From NCBI GenBank assembly GCA_030618505.1, contig JAUXDF010000007.1, forward strand, positions 1 to 22,106: DNA of 22,106 nt, in the 5' to 3' direction. Positions 1 through 10,300 of the stretch are shown here, piece after piece. The first letter of the stretch is position 1; every line of letters begins with the position of its first letter. The stretch is from Spongiibacteraceae bacterium. GTDB taxonomy: Bacteria > Pseudomonadota > Gammaproteobacteria > Pseudomonadales > PIVM01. A model generated the notes under the pieces. That model made no database searches. It had not been told where the DNA came from and was given only the letters and a program-made list of their open reading frames with translations. A program made the position numbers and the translations under genes.

Positions 1-3000
1 AAGCCTTTGTCTGAAAATGCCCCCTTGGCTCAAGCTCTCGGAATATCCTTACCATTAGTTCAGGGACCAATGTCCCGGGTATCTGACAAGGCTGAGTTTG
101 CAAGTGCCGTGTCGCAAGGAGGTGCCCTCCCAGTGATGGCGTTCGCCTTACTTAAAGGGAAGTCGCTAAAGAAGTTACTGGAAGAGACAACTAAAGCACT
201 TGGTGACAACTCCTGGGGGATCGGTTTGTTGGGCTTCGCCCCCCAAGCCCTGCTTGATGAGCAATTGGCCTTGGCGAAAAAATATCAGCCCAAGTTTGCG
301 ATTATCGCCGGTGGCCGTCCTGATCAGGCCGAGAAATTTGAAAAGGCCGGTATTCTCTCTTTTCTGCACGTCCCATCTGCGAAATTAATTCCGTTGTTCC
401 TCCAAGAAGGTGCACGCCGCTTTATTTTTGAGGGGCGTGAATGTGGTGGACATATAGGCCCTCTCAGTGATTTCGTCCTGTGGAGTACGATGGTCGATTG
501 CCTGCTTTCGGAATTTGGTAATGGAAAAGTAGCCGGTGCAGACATTCAAGTGCTGTTTGCCGGCGGTATTCACGACGCTGTCTCTTCTGCAATAGTTCAA
601 GTCCTTGCTGCACCGCTGGTGAACAAGGGAGTGAAGATTGGGGTCCTTATGGGCAGCGGTTATCTTTTTACTAAGGAAATCGTGAGTACCGGAGCGATCG
701 TCCCGACTTTTCAGAAAGAAATGATCAAGTGTGAACATACCGTAAATCTTGAATCAGGTACAGGTCATGCTAGCTGCTGCTCATACACTCCATTCGCACG
801 GTCATTCTTCCGTAAGCGCTGGGAGCTGTATAAGACAAATGTTCCAGTCGATGAAATTCGGAAAATACTGGATGACCTTATCATGGGCAGGTTACGAATT
901 GCCGCTAAAGGCTGTGGTCGAGTGGGTGACAAAGGTAAGCTGACGGAGTTCGATGACAGTTACCAGCAGCGTGAAGGGATGTATATGTTGGGACAGTTGG
1001 CTACTCTGCGTTCTGAGATCACTGATATAGCTACATTGCATCGTGAGGTCACGGCAGATGCGAATACACTGCTGGCGGCACGCGTCAAAGAGAAGACACC
1101 GCCTAAACTAGTTTCTGGGAAACCCGTTGATATCGCCATTGTCGGCATCGCCAGTCTATTGCCGAAAGCAAATACAACGCAAGACTATTGGGAAAACATT
1201 CTTAACAAGGTTGATGCAATTACCGAGATCCCTTCCCACCGCTGGGACTGGCGTCTGTACTACGATGAAGATAGATATGCAAAGGACAAAGTTTATTCCA
1301 AGTGGGGAGGATTTATCGACGATCTAGCCTTTGATCCTATACGCTATGGGATGCCGCCAAAGTCTATTGAATCCGTAGACCCGATGCAATTAATGGCCTT
1401 GGAAATTGCTCAGCGTACCCTGGTTGATGCCGGATATGAAGAGAGAGATTTTGATCGGAAACGGGCGTCAGTCATTATCGGTGTCAGTGGTGGCGCAGGG
1501 GATGTCGGTGTGCAGTACGGGCTGCGTGCTGAACTGCCGAGATTTCAAGGTGATCTTCCTGATTCAGTTGCTAAACGTTTGCCGGAGTGGACAGAGGATA
1601 CATTCGCCGGAATTCTGCCTAATGTTGTGGCGGGGCGTATTGCTAATTGCCTCAACTTAGGAGGTTTGAATGTAACTGTCGATGCAGCATGCGCATCGTC
1701 TCTTGCTGCAATATACCAAGGGGTCAGCGAGCTGATAGCAGGACGAAGCAACCTGGTTATCGCTGGTGGTGTTGACACTGCTCTGGGTCCTTTTGGTTAT
1801 TTTTGTTTCAGCAAAACTCAGGCGTTGTCACCGCGGGGGTGTTGTAGAACTTTTGATGCTTCAGCAGACGGAATCGTGATCTCTGAGGGCATTGCGATGA
1901 TTGTCTTGAAACGGCTTAAAGATGCAGAACGTGACGGTGACCGAATTTATGCAGTGATTAAAGGGATTGGCGGCAGCGGTGATGGTAAGGCGAAAGGGTT
2001 GAGTGCCCCACTACCCGCAGGTCAGTTGCGGGCCATGCGTCGCGCTTATGATCAGGCCGGCGTTGGTCCAGATACTATAGGGTTAGTTGAAGCCCATGGT
2101 ACTGGAACTGTCGCTGGTGATACTGCCGAGTTGGAAAGTACAACCAACTTGTTCAAAGAAGCAGGAGGTAAGTCTCATCAGGCAGCTATTGGCTCCGTGA
2201 AAACATTGATTGGTCATACTAAAGCAACTGCCGGTGTTGCTGGACTGATCAAAGCGACGCTTGCGCTGCATCATCGTATTCTCCCTCCGCATTTTGGTGT
2301 AACGCAACCAAATCAGGTTCTACAGCAAAATGATAGCCCGCTTTATCTCGTTGATGAAGCAATGCCTTGGTTAACAGCAAAAGGCAAGCCACGCCGTGCT
2401 GCTTCCAGTGCATTTGGTTTTGGTGGTACAAATTTCCATGTTGTGCTGGAAGAGTACACAGGAGAGTATCGGCCATGGATGCGTTCTGCTGTAAGTCAAC
2501 GCTGGCCGGCTGAGCTTCTATTATGGGTCGGCAGTGACCGTGAAGACCTCATTACACAGCTGACACACACTCAGCAAGAGCTTGAAAAAGTAGCAAATAT
2601 CGAACTGCGTGATCTTGCCTACAATCTAGCAAAAAATTGGCAGACAGGAAGGGAAACCATCGCGATTGTCGCCGCTGGTCCTGATGATTTGACGAATAAA
2701 ATAGTGGTAGTCCTGAGCTATTTAAAGGGCACTAATTCAACGTTGATACCAGGCGTTTATCATAGTGATAATGTCGAGCTTGACGGTAAAGTGGCTGTGC
2801 TGTTTTCGGGTCAAGGATCGCAATATATCTATATGTTGCGAGAGCTGGCACTCCACTTCCCTGTTTTGGCTGAAACACTATCTGAAGCTGATGAGCTATT
2901 GAGTGAGTGCTTTACTGAACGATTTGGTGATGATGTGCGACTGAGTCACTTTATCTTCCCTCATACCGCCTACAGTGAGCAGGCCAAGGCAGATGCGACA

Positions 3001-6000
3001 AAGGCTTTAACCAGTACAGATGTTGTACAACCTGCTCTGGGCGCTGTTGGAGCCGGTCTTTGGAAGCTGATGCGCACCATGGGGTTAGAGCCAGACATGC
3101 TAGGCGGACATAGCTACGGAGAATTTGTAGCACTTTTTGCCGGTGACTTCATTGATTTCGATGTCTTGATGTCACTTTCTGAAGCACGTGGAAGGTTTAT
3201 TGTCGATGCTGCAAAAGATTCGGGCGTGGAGCTGGGGACAATGGCTGCAGTTCAGTCGTCTAGAGAAGATGTTGAAAAAGCAATTTCCGACATCAATGAC
3301 GTTATTGTTGCAAACCATAATGCACCGCAGCAGACCATCATTTCCGGCTCAACATCTGCCATAAAAAAAGCTGTGGCGAAAATCTCCAAAGCAGGGATCA
3401 ACATACGGGAGATCCCTGTTGCCGCCGCATTCCACTCGCGATTTGTTGAGCCAGCACAGGCTGCCTTGGCTGACTTGATCGAGAAGACCGTCTGGCAGGA
3501 TGGCTGCGGGATTCCGGTTTATTCGAATACAACCGGAGAACCACACGCTAAAGACATACAGCAAATCAAGCAGATAATGGCTAATCATCTGGTGAAACCT
3601 ATCGAGTTTCTGACTCAGGTTGAAGCCATGTATCGCGATGGGGCTAGAGTGTTCCTTGAGCTTGGTCCCAAGGCCGTACTGACCGGATTGGTTGACCGTA
3701 TTCTCGAAGCCCGTCCTCATAAAGCGATAGCCATTGATGGTAACGGCAGAGGTATCAGCGGTATGCTAAACGCGTTCGGACAACTACTCTGCGCTGGTGT
3801 AAAACTGGATGTTATCAAACTGTTTGAAGGACGTGGTTGTATTAATGGAGACCCCTCTAATTTGGTTCGGATGCAGCGCCATGAACCGGTACCAGAACAC
3901 GCATGGATGCTTAATGGTAGTCGTGCCCGGCGAGCTGCCGAGCCGGTCAAGCAAATTGGCGTCCGGATGGATGAACTAAGTTGCCGTTCAACGGGCATGC
4001 CTCAGAGTGAGGCGCAGTTATCTTCAGTGCCTCAAAGTAATTCGATTGACACTGGTAAATCGGGATCGAGAAAACACCGGAAGGAGGAACCTCGAATGGG
4101 AGGACTCAGAAAGGTGCCTGCCGCTGGTGATCCAGCAGTTATGGCGGAGTATTTTGATACGATGCGTGTGTTCCTGGAAACTCAGGAACGAATCATGTCG
4201 ATGTATATGGATGGGGCGTCGGTTGGCCGACGCTCTGGGCTACGGCCGCCGCGGCATATTCAGCCACAAACGTTTTTAGGGAACTCTGAACCAAAGCGCA
4301 ATCAGTCACTACTACAAACCAATTTGCCGATTCAACCGGAGACGCCAAAAGGTGTATTCGTAGAGGAATCCGTACAGGCCGAGGTCCAACCGGTGCCTGA
4401 TGTTCAGAAAAAAGCAGGCCCCGTATCAATTCAATCGGAAAATGTTGCTGCAGAACCAGTTCAGGCAGATGAGTCGAGAGAATGCATTGACCGGGAGAAA
4501 ATGACTGATATGCTGCTTACTATCGTTGAGGACAAAACCGGCTATCCGCGTGATATGGTTGGTTTGGATCAGACGCTGGAGGCTGACCTCGGCATTGATT
4601 CTATAAAACGTATTGAGATTGTCGGCGCATTATTGAAAACATTGCCGCAAAGCTATGGGCAAGAGTTGGGTGAAGATCGTGCCAGGCTAAACACCCAACC
4701 CACGCTTAATGGTATGTTGGATCTGTTGGGCGAACTTAAGGTTGAAGGGGGTGCAGCAGTCCCTTTTGATCAAGCCGGAATGGGATCAACGACTTATAAA
4801 TCAAGTCACTCATTTCGGCATATTATTGAACCAAAGCAAGAATCCATCGATGAGTTTGCTCTGAAACGTTTAGGGCAAGGCCATTTTCTCATTACGCAGG
4901 ATAAGCTGGGGGTGGCAAAAAAACTATCTGAAATACTTGGTGATCGCGGTTGTACAGTCAGCATAGTTCAACGTGAGGTTCTAAGGGATGAAAGTTCACT
5001 GAATCAATGGTGTGCCTCACTGGAAACTGATATTGAGGCGATAGGTGGGGTGGTGCACCTTGCTCAGCTAGGCTCCGATTGGCTTCAAACAAATGCTCCG
5101 GTTAATGACTGGCGAAGCCAGTTGCAGCTCAATGAAAAATCGCTTTTTATCTTGTTACATAATTTCAGTGGTAAGCTCAATGATGACGCACATATCCTAT
5201 CTGCAAGTGCATTGGGAGGGCTTTTTAACCGAAAGATCAATAATGTTTCCGGTTTGTCCTTGCAGGGTGGTGCCGTTGGCTTGCTTAAGTCATTGTTTGA
5301 GGAACGCCCAAATTTAAGGGTCAAAGCAGTCGATGTCGATTCAGAGCAACAGGCAGGCTCGATTGCGATGTCCTTGATGAGTGAGCTGGAGCTTATAGGA
5401 GGACGTCAGGAGGTTGGTTATCCTAATGGTAAGCGAACAATTTTCCAGACCATCCCCGTATCGGTTGATGAAAAAGATGAGCGCTTAGACGTAATACGCG
5501 ATCTGGTGATATTAGCTACCGGTGGTTTAAAGGGTGTGACTGCCGAATTACTGAGAGAATTGGCGTTCCCGGGTAACACGTTTATTGTGACAGGCCGCAG
5601 CCTGTTGTCAAAGGATGAGCCTGAAGCCTTACATTTATTAACAACACCTTTGGCATTGCGTCAGCACTTCATCTCAGAAGTGCGTGATGGGCGTCTGCAG
5701 TTAACCCCGGCAGAGATTCAGCGAAAGGTACAATCTGTCCTTGCCGCGAGGGAAATGCGTAACAATTTAGAGGATTTTCGGCAACGTGGCGCCACGGTAG
5801 AATATTTCCCTGTTGATGTAACAAACGATGACGCGATGCGTCAGCTATTCGATAACATATATAACCAATACGCTGGTATCGGTGGAGTAGTTCATGGCGC
5901 AGGCGTAATAGAAGATAAGCTGCTGGCCGACAAAACGAGCGATAGCTGGTCTCGGGTAGTGGAAACAAAAGTTATCGGGCTCTTGTTGCTACAAAAGTAT

Positions 6001-7311
6001 TTGCGCCCGGAATTCCTCAGATTCTTCACTGTCTTAAGCTCTGTAGCAGGTCGTTATGGCAATAGTGGTCAGACCGATTATGCGACCGCCAATGAGCTTA
6101 TGAACAGGTTGTGCTGCCAATTGAGCAACAACTGGGGAAATAAAGTCCAGGTCAGGGCTTTCTGTTGGGGCCCATGGGGACAAACAACTTTTGGCGCAGG
6201 GATGGTAACCAAAGAGACTGAGGCCAAGTTTGCTGAAAAAGGCGTTTCGCTGGTTAGTGCTGAGGCCGGACGTCGTCTGTTCAAGGATGAACTGACTCAT
6301 AGTGCTGGGTCCAATATTGAGATTGTTTGCGGTGAGGGACCCTGGGAGCAGCACGAGGCTGCGATTGGTCGGATCGAAAGGAATTCGCAAGCTGTTGCAG
6401 ACAATGTTTTGGGTCCACTTCTAGATCATGCAACTGTGGTCACACTCCCCAAAGGTGATCAGGTTATTACTCTTTGCTTAGGGGATAACCATGCTTATCT
6501 ACAGGAGCATTGCATAGATGATGTTCCGGTGCTGCCTGCTGCTGTTGCATTGGAAATCATGTCGGAAGCAGCAGGCCATCTTTGGCCTGGTTGGATTGTA
6601 ATTGAAGCCCGTAATTGTCGGCTCATAAAAGGTATAGAATTGAACGTGGAAAATCAGAAATTGAGTATTGTCATTAATCCGCCACCGTATGGTAGCAGCG
6701 ACGGTTTTGAGGTGAACGCTGCTATTCAATCGGGAGAAGATGGTAAACAGCGAATTCATTATCGTTCGGTTTTGCGTCTTGAGCAGCAGTTACCCTGCGT
6801 GTTTGAGCATGAGCCACAGATGTACGCTAAAAAGAAATTGACAGTTGCTAAGGCTTACAATGAGTGGTTATTCCATGGGCCAAGATTTCAGGTCATCCAA
6901 AAGATAGATGGGTTGTCCGATGATGGAGCCAAGGCGTTGGTGAGTACTACCTGCCCTGCACAATGGTTGGTGAATGTTGAACAAAACCATAATCAATGGG
7001 TATTTGATCCAGCTATTGTGGATGCTGCGGCGCAGATGGCCTTGTTGTGGGCGCGTGTTTTCCGAAATGAATCGGCTCTGCCTTCACGGTTTGGTCGTGT
7101 CGTTCGGTATACCGAAACTTTGCCTGAAAAATTATGCATGAGTTTTGAGCGAATTGCGTCGGAGGACCCTCATTTGGTGGGTGCCAATGTTTATTTTTCT
7201 GATGCTGATAACAGGGTCATGTTGCTGGTTGAGGATATAGAGTGTGTATCGAGTGCAGCATTAAATCGACTTGGTGGTACCTCTAAGATTACCGCAGGGA
7301 TCTCTGCATAG
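1..7311 (+). CDS. Type I polyketide/PUFA-like synthase, ER(NPD)-KS-AT-ACP-KR-DH (5' end probably outside window)
   Basis: Builds and reduces an acyl chain iteratively on one carrier domain. Numbering starts at TTG 7. Residues about 8-350 are a nitronate-monooxygenase/PfaD-type FMN barrel (VQGPM near 17, ECGGHIG near 144), a family used as enoyl reductase in PUFA synthases. KS is about 373-815 with C562, H697 and H737. AT is about 925-1240 with GQGSQ, GHSYG (S1036), R1061 and AAFH (H1143), a malonyl-type pattern. A linker holds a conserved-looking helix (1378-1398). One ACP is about 1495-1575 with S1532 in LGIDS. KR is about 1600-2060 with TGGLKGV and S2012/Y2025. The C-terminal double-hotdog DH (about 2110-2425) has H2168 and D2339/Q2343. 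All catalytic residues looked for are present. The reading frame is open to base 1 and TTG 7 has no visible ribosome site, so the gene probably begins upstream. ACP before KR and DH matches PUFA/enediyne/HglE-type synthases rather than modular PKSs, but only one ACP is present. Confidence 0.93.
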   Translation, partial: KPLSENAPLAQALGISLPLVQGPMSRVSDKAEFASAVSQGGALPVMAFALLKGKSLKKLLEETTKALGDNSWGIGLLGFAPQALLDEQLALAKKYQPKFAIIAGGRPDQAEKFEKAGILSFLHVPSAKLIPLFLQEGARRFIFEGRECGGHIGPLSDFVLWSTMVDCLLSEFGNGKVAGADIQVLFAGGIHDAVSSAIVQVLAAPLVNKGVKIGVLMGSGYLFTKEIVSTGAIVPTFQKEMIKCEHTVNLESGTGHASCCSYTPFARSFFRKRWELYKTNVPVDEIRKILDDLIMGRLRIAAKGCGRVGDKGKLTEFDDSYQQREGMYMLGQLATLRSEITDIATLHREVTADANTLLAARVKEKTPPKLVSGKPVDIAIVGIASLLPKANTTQDYWENILNKVDAITEIPSHRWDWRLYYDEDRYAKDKVYSKWGGFIDDLAFDPIRYGMPPKSIESVDPMQLMALEIAQRTLVDAGYEERDFDRKRASVIIGVSGGAGDVGVQYGLRAELPRFQGDLPDSVAKRLPEWTEDTFAGILPNVVAGRIANCLNLGGLNVTVDAACASSLAAIYQGVSELIAGRSNLVIAGGVDTALGPFGYFCFSKTQALSPRGCCRTFDASADGIVISEGIAMIVLKRLKDAERDGDRIYAVIKGIGGSGDGKAKGLSAPLPAGQLRAMRRAYDQAGVGPDTIGLVEAHGTGTVAGDTAELESTTNLFKEAGGKSHQAAIGSVKTLIGHTKATAGVAGLIKATLALHHRILPPHFGVTQPNQVLQQNDSPLYLVDEAMPWLTAKGKPRRAASSAFGFGGTNFHVVLEEYTGEYRPWMRSAVSQRWPAELLLWVGSDREDLITQLTHTQQELEKVANIELRDLAYNLAKNWQTGRETIAIVAAGPDDLTNKIVVVLSYLKGTNSTLIPGVYHSDNVELDGKVAVLFSGQGSQYIYMLRELALHFPVLAETLSEADELLSECFTERFGDDVRLSHFIFPHTAYSEQAKADATKALTSTDVVQPALGAVGAGLWKLMRTMGLEPDMLGGHSYGEFVALFAGDFIDFDVLMSLSEARGRFIVDAAKDSGVELGTMAAVQSSREDVEKAISDINDVIVANHNAPQQTIISGSTSAIKKAVAKISKAGINIREIPVAAAFHSRFVEPAQAALADLIEKTVWQDGCGIPVYSNTTGEPHAKDIQQIKQIMANHLVKPIEFLTQVEAMYRDGARVFLELGPKAVLTGLVDRILEARPHKAIAIDGNGRGISGMLNAFGQLLCAGVKLDVIKLFEGRGCINGDPSNLVRMQRHEPVPEHAWMLNGSRARRAAEPVKQIGVRMDELSCRSTGMPQSEAQLSSVPQSNSIDTGKSGSRKHRKEEPRMGGLRKVPAAGDPAVMAEYFDTMRVFLETQERIMSMYMDGASVGRRSGLRPPRHIQPQTFLGNSEPKRNQSLLQTNLPIQPETPKGVFVEESVQAEVQPVPDVQKKAGPVSIQSENVAAEPVQADESRECIDREKMTDMLLTIVEDKTGYPRDMVGLDQTLEADLGIDSIKRIEIVGALLKTLPQSYGQELGEDRARLNTQPTLNGMLDLLGELKVEGGAAVPFDQAGMGSTTYKSSHSFRHIIEPKQESIDEFALKRLGQGHFLITQDKLGVAKKLSEILGDRGCTVSIVQREVLRDESSLNQWCASLETDIEAIGGVVHLAQLGSDWLQTNAPVNDWRSQLQLNEKSLFILLHNFSGKLNDDAHILSASALGGLFNRKINNVSGLSLQGGAVGLLKSLFEERPNLRVKAVDVDSEQQAGSIAMSLMSELELIGGRQEVGYPNGKRTIFQTIPVSVDEKDERLDVIRDLVILATGGLKGVTAELLRELAFPGNTFIVTGRSLLSKDEPEALHLLTTPLALRQHFISEVRDGRLQLTPAEIQRKVQSVLAAREMRNNLEDFRQRGATVEYFPVDVTNDDAMRQLFDNIYNQYAGIGGVVHGAGVIEDKLLADKTSDSWSRVVETKVIGLLLLQKYLRPEFLRFFTVLSSVAGRYGNSGQTDYATANELMNRLCCQLSNNWGNKVQVRAFCWGPWGQTTFGAGMVTKETEAKFAEKGVSLVSAEAGRRLFKDELTHSAGSNIEIVCGEGPWEQHEAAIGRIERNSQAVADNVLGPLLDHATVVTLPKGDQVITLCLGDNHAYLQEHCIDDVPVLPAAVALEIMSEAAGHLWPGWIVIEARNCRLIKGIELNVENQKLSIVINPPPYGSSDGFEVNAAIQSGEDGKQRIHYRSVLRLEQQLPCVFEHEPQMYAKKKLTVAKAYNEWLFHGPRFQVIQKIDGLSDDGAKALVSTTCPAQWLVNVEQNHNQWVFDPAIVDAAAQMALLWARVFRNESALPSRFGRVVRYTETLPEKLCMSFERIASEDPHLVGANVYFSDADNRVMLLVEDIECVSSAALNRLGGTSKITAGISA
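4081..4098 (+). promoter_or_regulatory. Strong internal ribosome-binding site with in-frame ATG inside the first synthase
   Basis: AAGGAGG at 4081-4087 is followed after 8 bases by ATG at 4096, in the same frame as the synthase (Met1364). It lies in the AT-ACP linker, just before the helix at 1378-1398. Initiation here would give a separate ACP-KR-DH protein of about 1071 residues. The motif is seen directly; its use in translation is inference, and it could simply encode Arg-Lys-Glu-Glu. Confidence 0.4.
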
Positions 7312-7321
7312 GTTTTTGGCA

Positions 7322-7342
7322 AAGGAAGGGTGGTTGTTCGTG
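7322..7342 (+). promoter_or_regulatory. Ribosome-binding site deciding the start of the second synthase
   Basis: AAGGAAGGG at 7322-7330 lies 9 bases before GTG 7340, right after the upstream stop at 7309-7311. The longer alternative ATG 7271 would overlap the first synthase by 41 bases and add residues with no KS similarity. The KS family begins right after 7340 (EAIAIIGMA), so GTG 7340 is preferred. Confidence 0.65.
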
Positions 7343-10300
7343 TCGAGGTTGAACATTAATAACCAGGAAGCTATTGCCATTATCGGAATGGCCTGTGTGT
7401 TTCCGCAGGCGTCTGATTTAGAGGCATTTTGGCGTAACATTTTTGGTGCAGTCGATGCAATCAGTGAGCCCATGCCGGAATGGGAGGCTGATCGTTATCT
7501 CGAATCCGGCCGGATTACTACAGCTTATGGAGGATATCTAAAAGATCTATATCGCTTTGATCCAAAAGAGTTCGGCATCATGCCGAAGTCAGTGGATGGC
7601 AGCGAACCGGATCAGTTTTTGGCGCTTCGTGTAGCACGCGATGCGCTCCAGGATGCGGGGTACCTCGGCGGCGATTATGATCATAGTGATACTGGTATCG
7701 TGCTTGGTCATAGCACGTATCTGCACAGAGGACAGGGGAGTCATATACAGCATTATATTGTTTTAGACCAAACCATAGAGCTGTTGCAGGCGCTACTTCC
7801 ATCTCTTGAGGATAGTAAGTTGTCTGAGATTCGCAAGCTGCTTGAGAGCAAGCTCCCGCAATCCAGCGCTGATATCGCGCCGGGCCTGGTGCCGAATGTC
7901 ATGACGGGTCGAATTGCGAATCGGTTGGAGCTTATGGGGCCAAACTACTTGATTGACGCTGCATGCTCTTCTTCTTTGCTGGCCGTGAATGCCGCGATCG
8001 ATGAATTGCGCAATGGCCGAAGTCGCATGATGCTGGCGGGCGGGGTTAATGCCTCACTACCGGCTGAAGTCTCTGTTATCTTTACGCAGCTTGGCGTTTT
8101 GAGTAAACGTGGAAAGGTGCGCCCTTTTGAAAAAGGAAGTGATGGTACTCTGCTTGGCGAAGGGCTGGGCATTGTCGTCCTGAAAAGGGTGTCTGATGCA
8201 ATTGCCGATGATGACCGCATATACGCAGTTATTCGCAATATTGGGCAAGCAAGTGACGGCCAAGGTCATGGCTTGTTGGCTCCCAGTGTTGAGGGAGAGG
8301 CGTTAGCTATCGAGAGGGCATACACTGCAAGTGGCATTGACCCCTGGACAATAGAATTGATCGAAGCTCATGGTACCGGTATCCCGTTGGGGGATAAAAC
8401 AGAAATATCTGCGCTAAAAAAAGTATTTGGAGAACGAAAAGGGGCACATGGCAGCGTTGCGATTGGATCAGTAAAGTCGATGATCAGTCACTGTATTCCC
8501 GCGGCAGGGATCGCAGGTATGATTAAGAGTGTATTATCCCTGCACCACAAAATTTTACCACCGACACTCTGTGAGACTATTAGCTCGGAATTAGGGATCG
8601 AAGGTACGCCGTTTTATGTCAACACCACAACCAGACCATGGATATCTCAACCAGGGACTTTACGCCGTGCAGGCATTAATTCCTTTGGTTTTGGCGGCAT
8701 CAATACCCATGCAATTCTTGAAGAGGCTCCGGAGCAAGCACCGAAGCCCCTGAAGTTCTCACCATGGCCGGTTGAGCTATGTGTTTTTTCTGCTGAAAGC
8801 ATTGATGAATTAGGGGCCAAGTTGAATCAGGTGGCGAGCCTGGCAGAAAAGAATTCTGACTGTGTGGTATGCGATATTGCTGCTGCATTGGCTGCTCAAG
8901 ATACAAATAGTCAGTATCGCCTGGCTATGGTTGTAAAAGATGCAGAAGACCTCGCAAAGAAAATTAAGCAAGCATTAAAGCGTCTTAAGGATAATGCTGA
9001 CCTATGCTGGTCGACACGCAATGGCATTATTTACAGCAGGAGTCCTATAGATGGCAAATTGGCATTCATGTTTCCAGGAGAGGGCTCGCAATATCCAGGT
9101 ATGTTCGCGGATCTAGCCTCATATTTCGATGAGGTTCGAAACTGGTTTGATTTTTGGCGAGGACTGTATAGCGACGCACCAGGTGAGTCCCGAACTGATA
9201 TTGTATTCCCGCCGCAAAGTGAATTGACAGATCAGCGTCGCAAAGAGCTTGAAAAACGCTTGCATGATATGGATGTCGGTTCAGAGGCGGTTTTTATTGG
9301 CGGCCTTGCGATGCACGCCTTGCTTGATTCGTTGGGAGTGAAGCCGGATGTAATGCTTGGGCATAGTACTGGTGAGTCAACGGCTCTAGCGGCTTCAAGG
9401 GCAATAGATGCTGATGATTTATCGCACCTGGGTAATTTTATTCGGGAGCTTAACAAGGTTTATCAGCGTGTACTTGATGAAGGGAAGATTCCTACCGGTG
9501 CATTGTTGACTGTGGGAGCCTCACCGCAATCAACCGTTGAGGAGCATATCGCTGCCTTAAATAAAGACGTTGTGATTGCGATGGATAACTGCGCTAACCA
9601 GCTTGTGCTCTTTGGTGATGAAGAGTCGATTGAGGCTTTGCAACAATCATTAAGTACAGCGGGCGGTATATGCGTTCCCCTTCCATTTGATCGTGGCTAT
9701 CATACTCCGCTTTTTTCTGCGGTCAGTTCGGCATTTCTTGATTATTACGAAAAAATTGGCGTGAAAACGCCGGAGGTTCCGTTGTATTCATGTGCGTCTG
9801 CGGATCTATTCCCTGATGATGAATCAGGCGTGAGGAATTTGGCCGCGCGCCAATGGTCAACAAAGGTCCGTTTTAGAGAGACTGTGGTCAATATGCACCG
9901 TGACGGCGTTCGATATTTTGTCGAGGTTGGGCCTTCTGGAAATCTCAGCTCTTTTGTAAATGATATTCTTACCGGAAAAGAACACATTTCGGTTGCTACA
10001 AATCTACGTCGGAAAAATGGTGTTGAGCAGTTTCTGATATTGCTGTCCCATCTGTATGTTAATGGCAAGGGAGTGAGGCTTGAGCGATTGTTTGATTCTC
10101 GTTCAGTTAAGGTTGTAGATTTGGAAAGTGGTGTGCAAAGCAGACAGCCGGGTATTCTTTTAGCTAATACCCTGCCGGTACTGCATATCAGCGATGCTGA
10201 TCGTGTTATTTTGCAGGATATGCTTGCACTTTCAGAATTGCCAGGCCAAGAGGCCATCCAGAACGATTCCGAGGCGTGGGATCCGCAGGAACAGCTTAAT

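Noticed and set aside
385..738. 117-codon open frame on the minus strand
   Set aside because: It lies wholly opposite the conserved reductase domain, has no domain similarity and reads as an antisense shadow.
7271..7339. Longer start (ATG 7271) for the second synthase
   Set aside because: It would overlap the first synthase by 41 bases, lacks a ribosome site, and GTG 7340 has AAGGAAGGG at good spacing just before the KS domain.
9745..10257. 170-codon open frame on the minus strand
   Set aside because: Opposite the AT and linker of the second synthase; composition is Ser/Arg/Thr-rich shadow coding with no recognisable motif.
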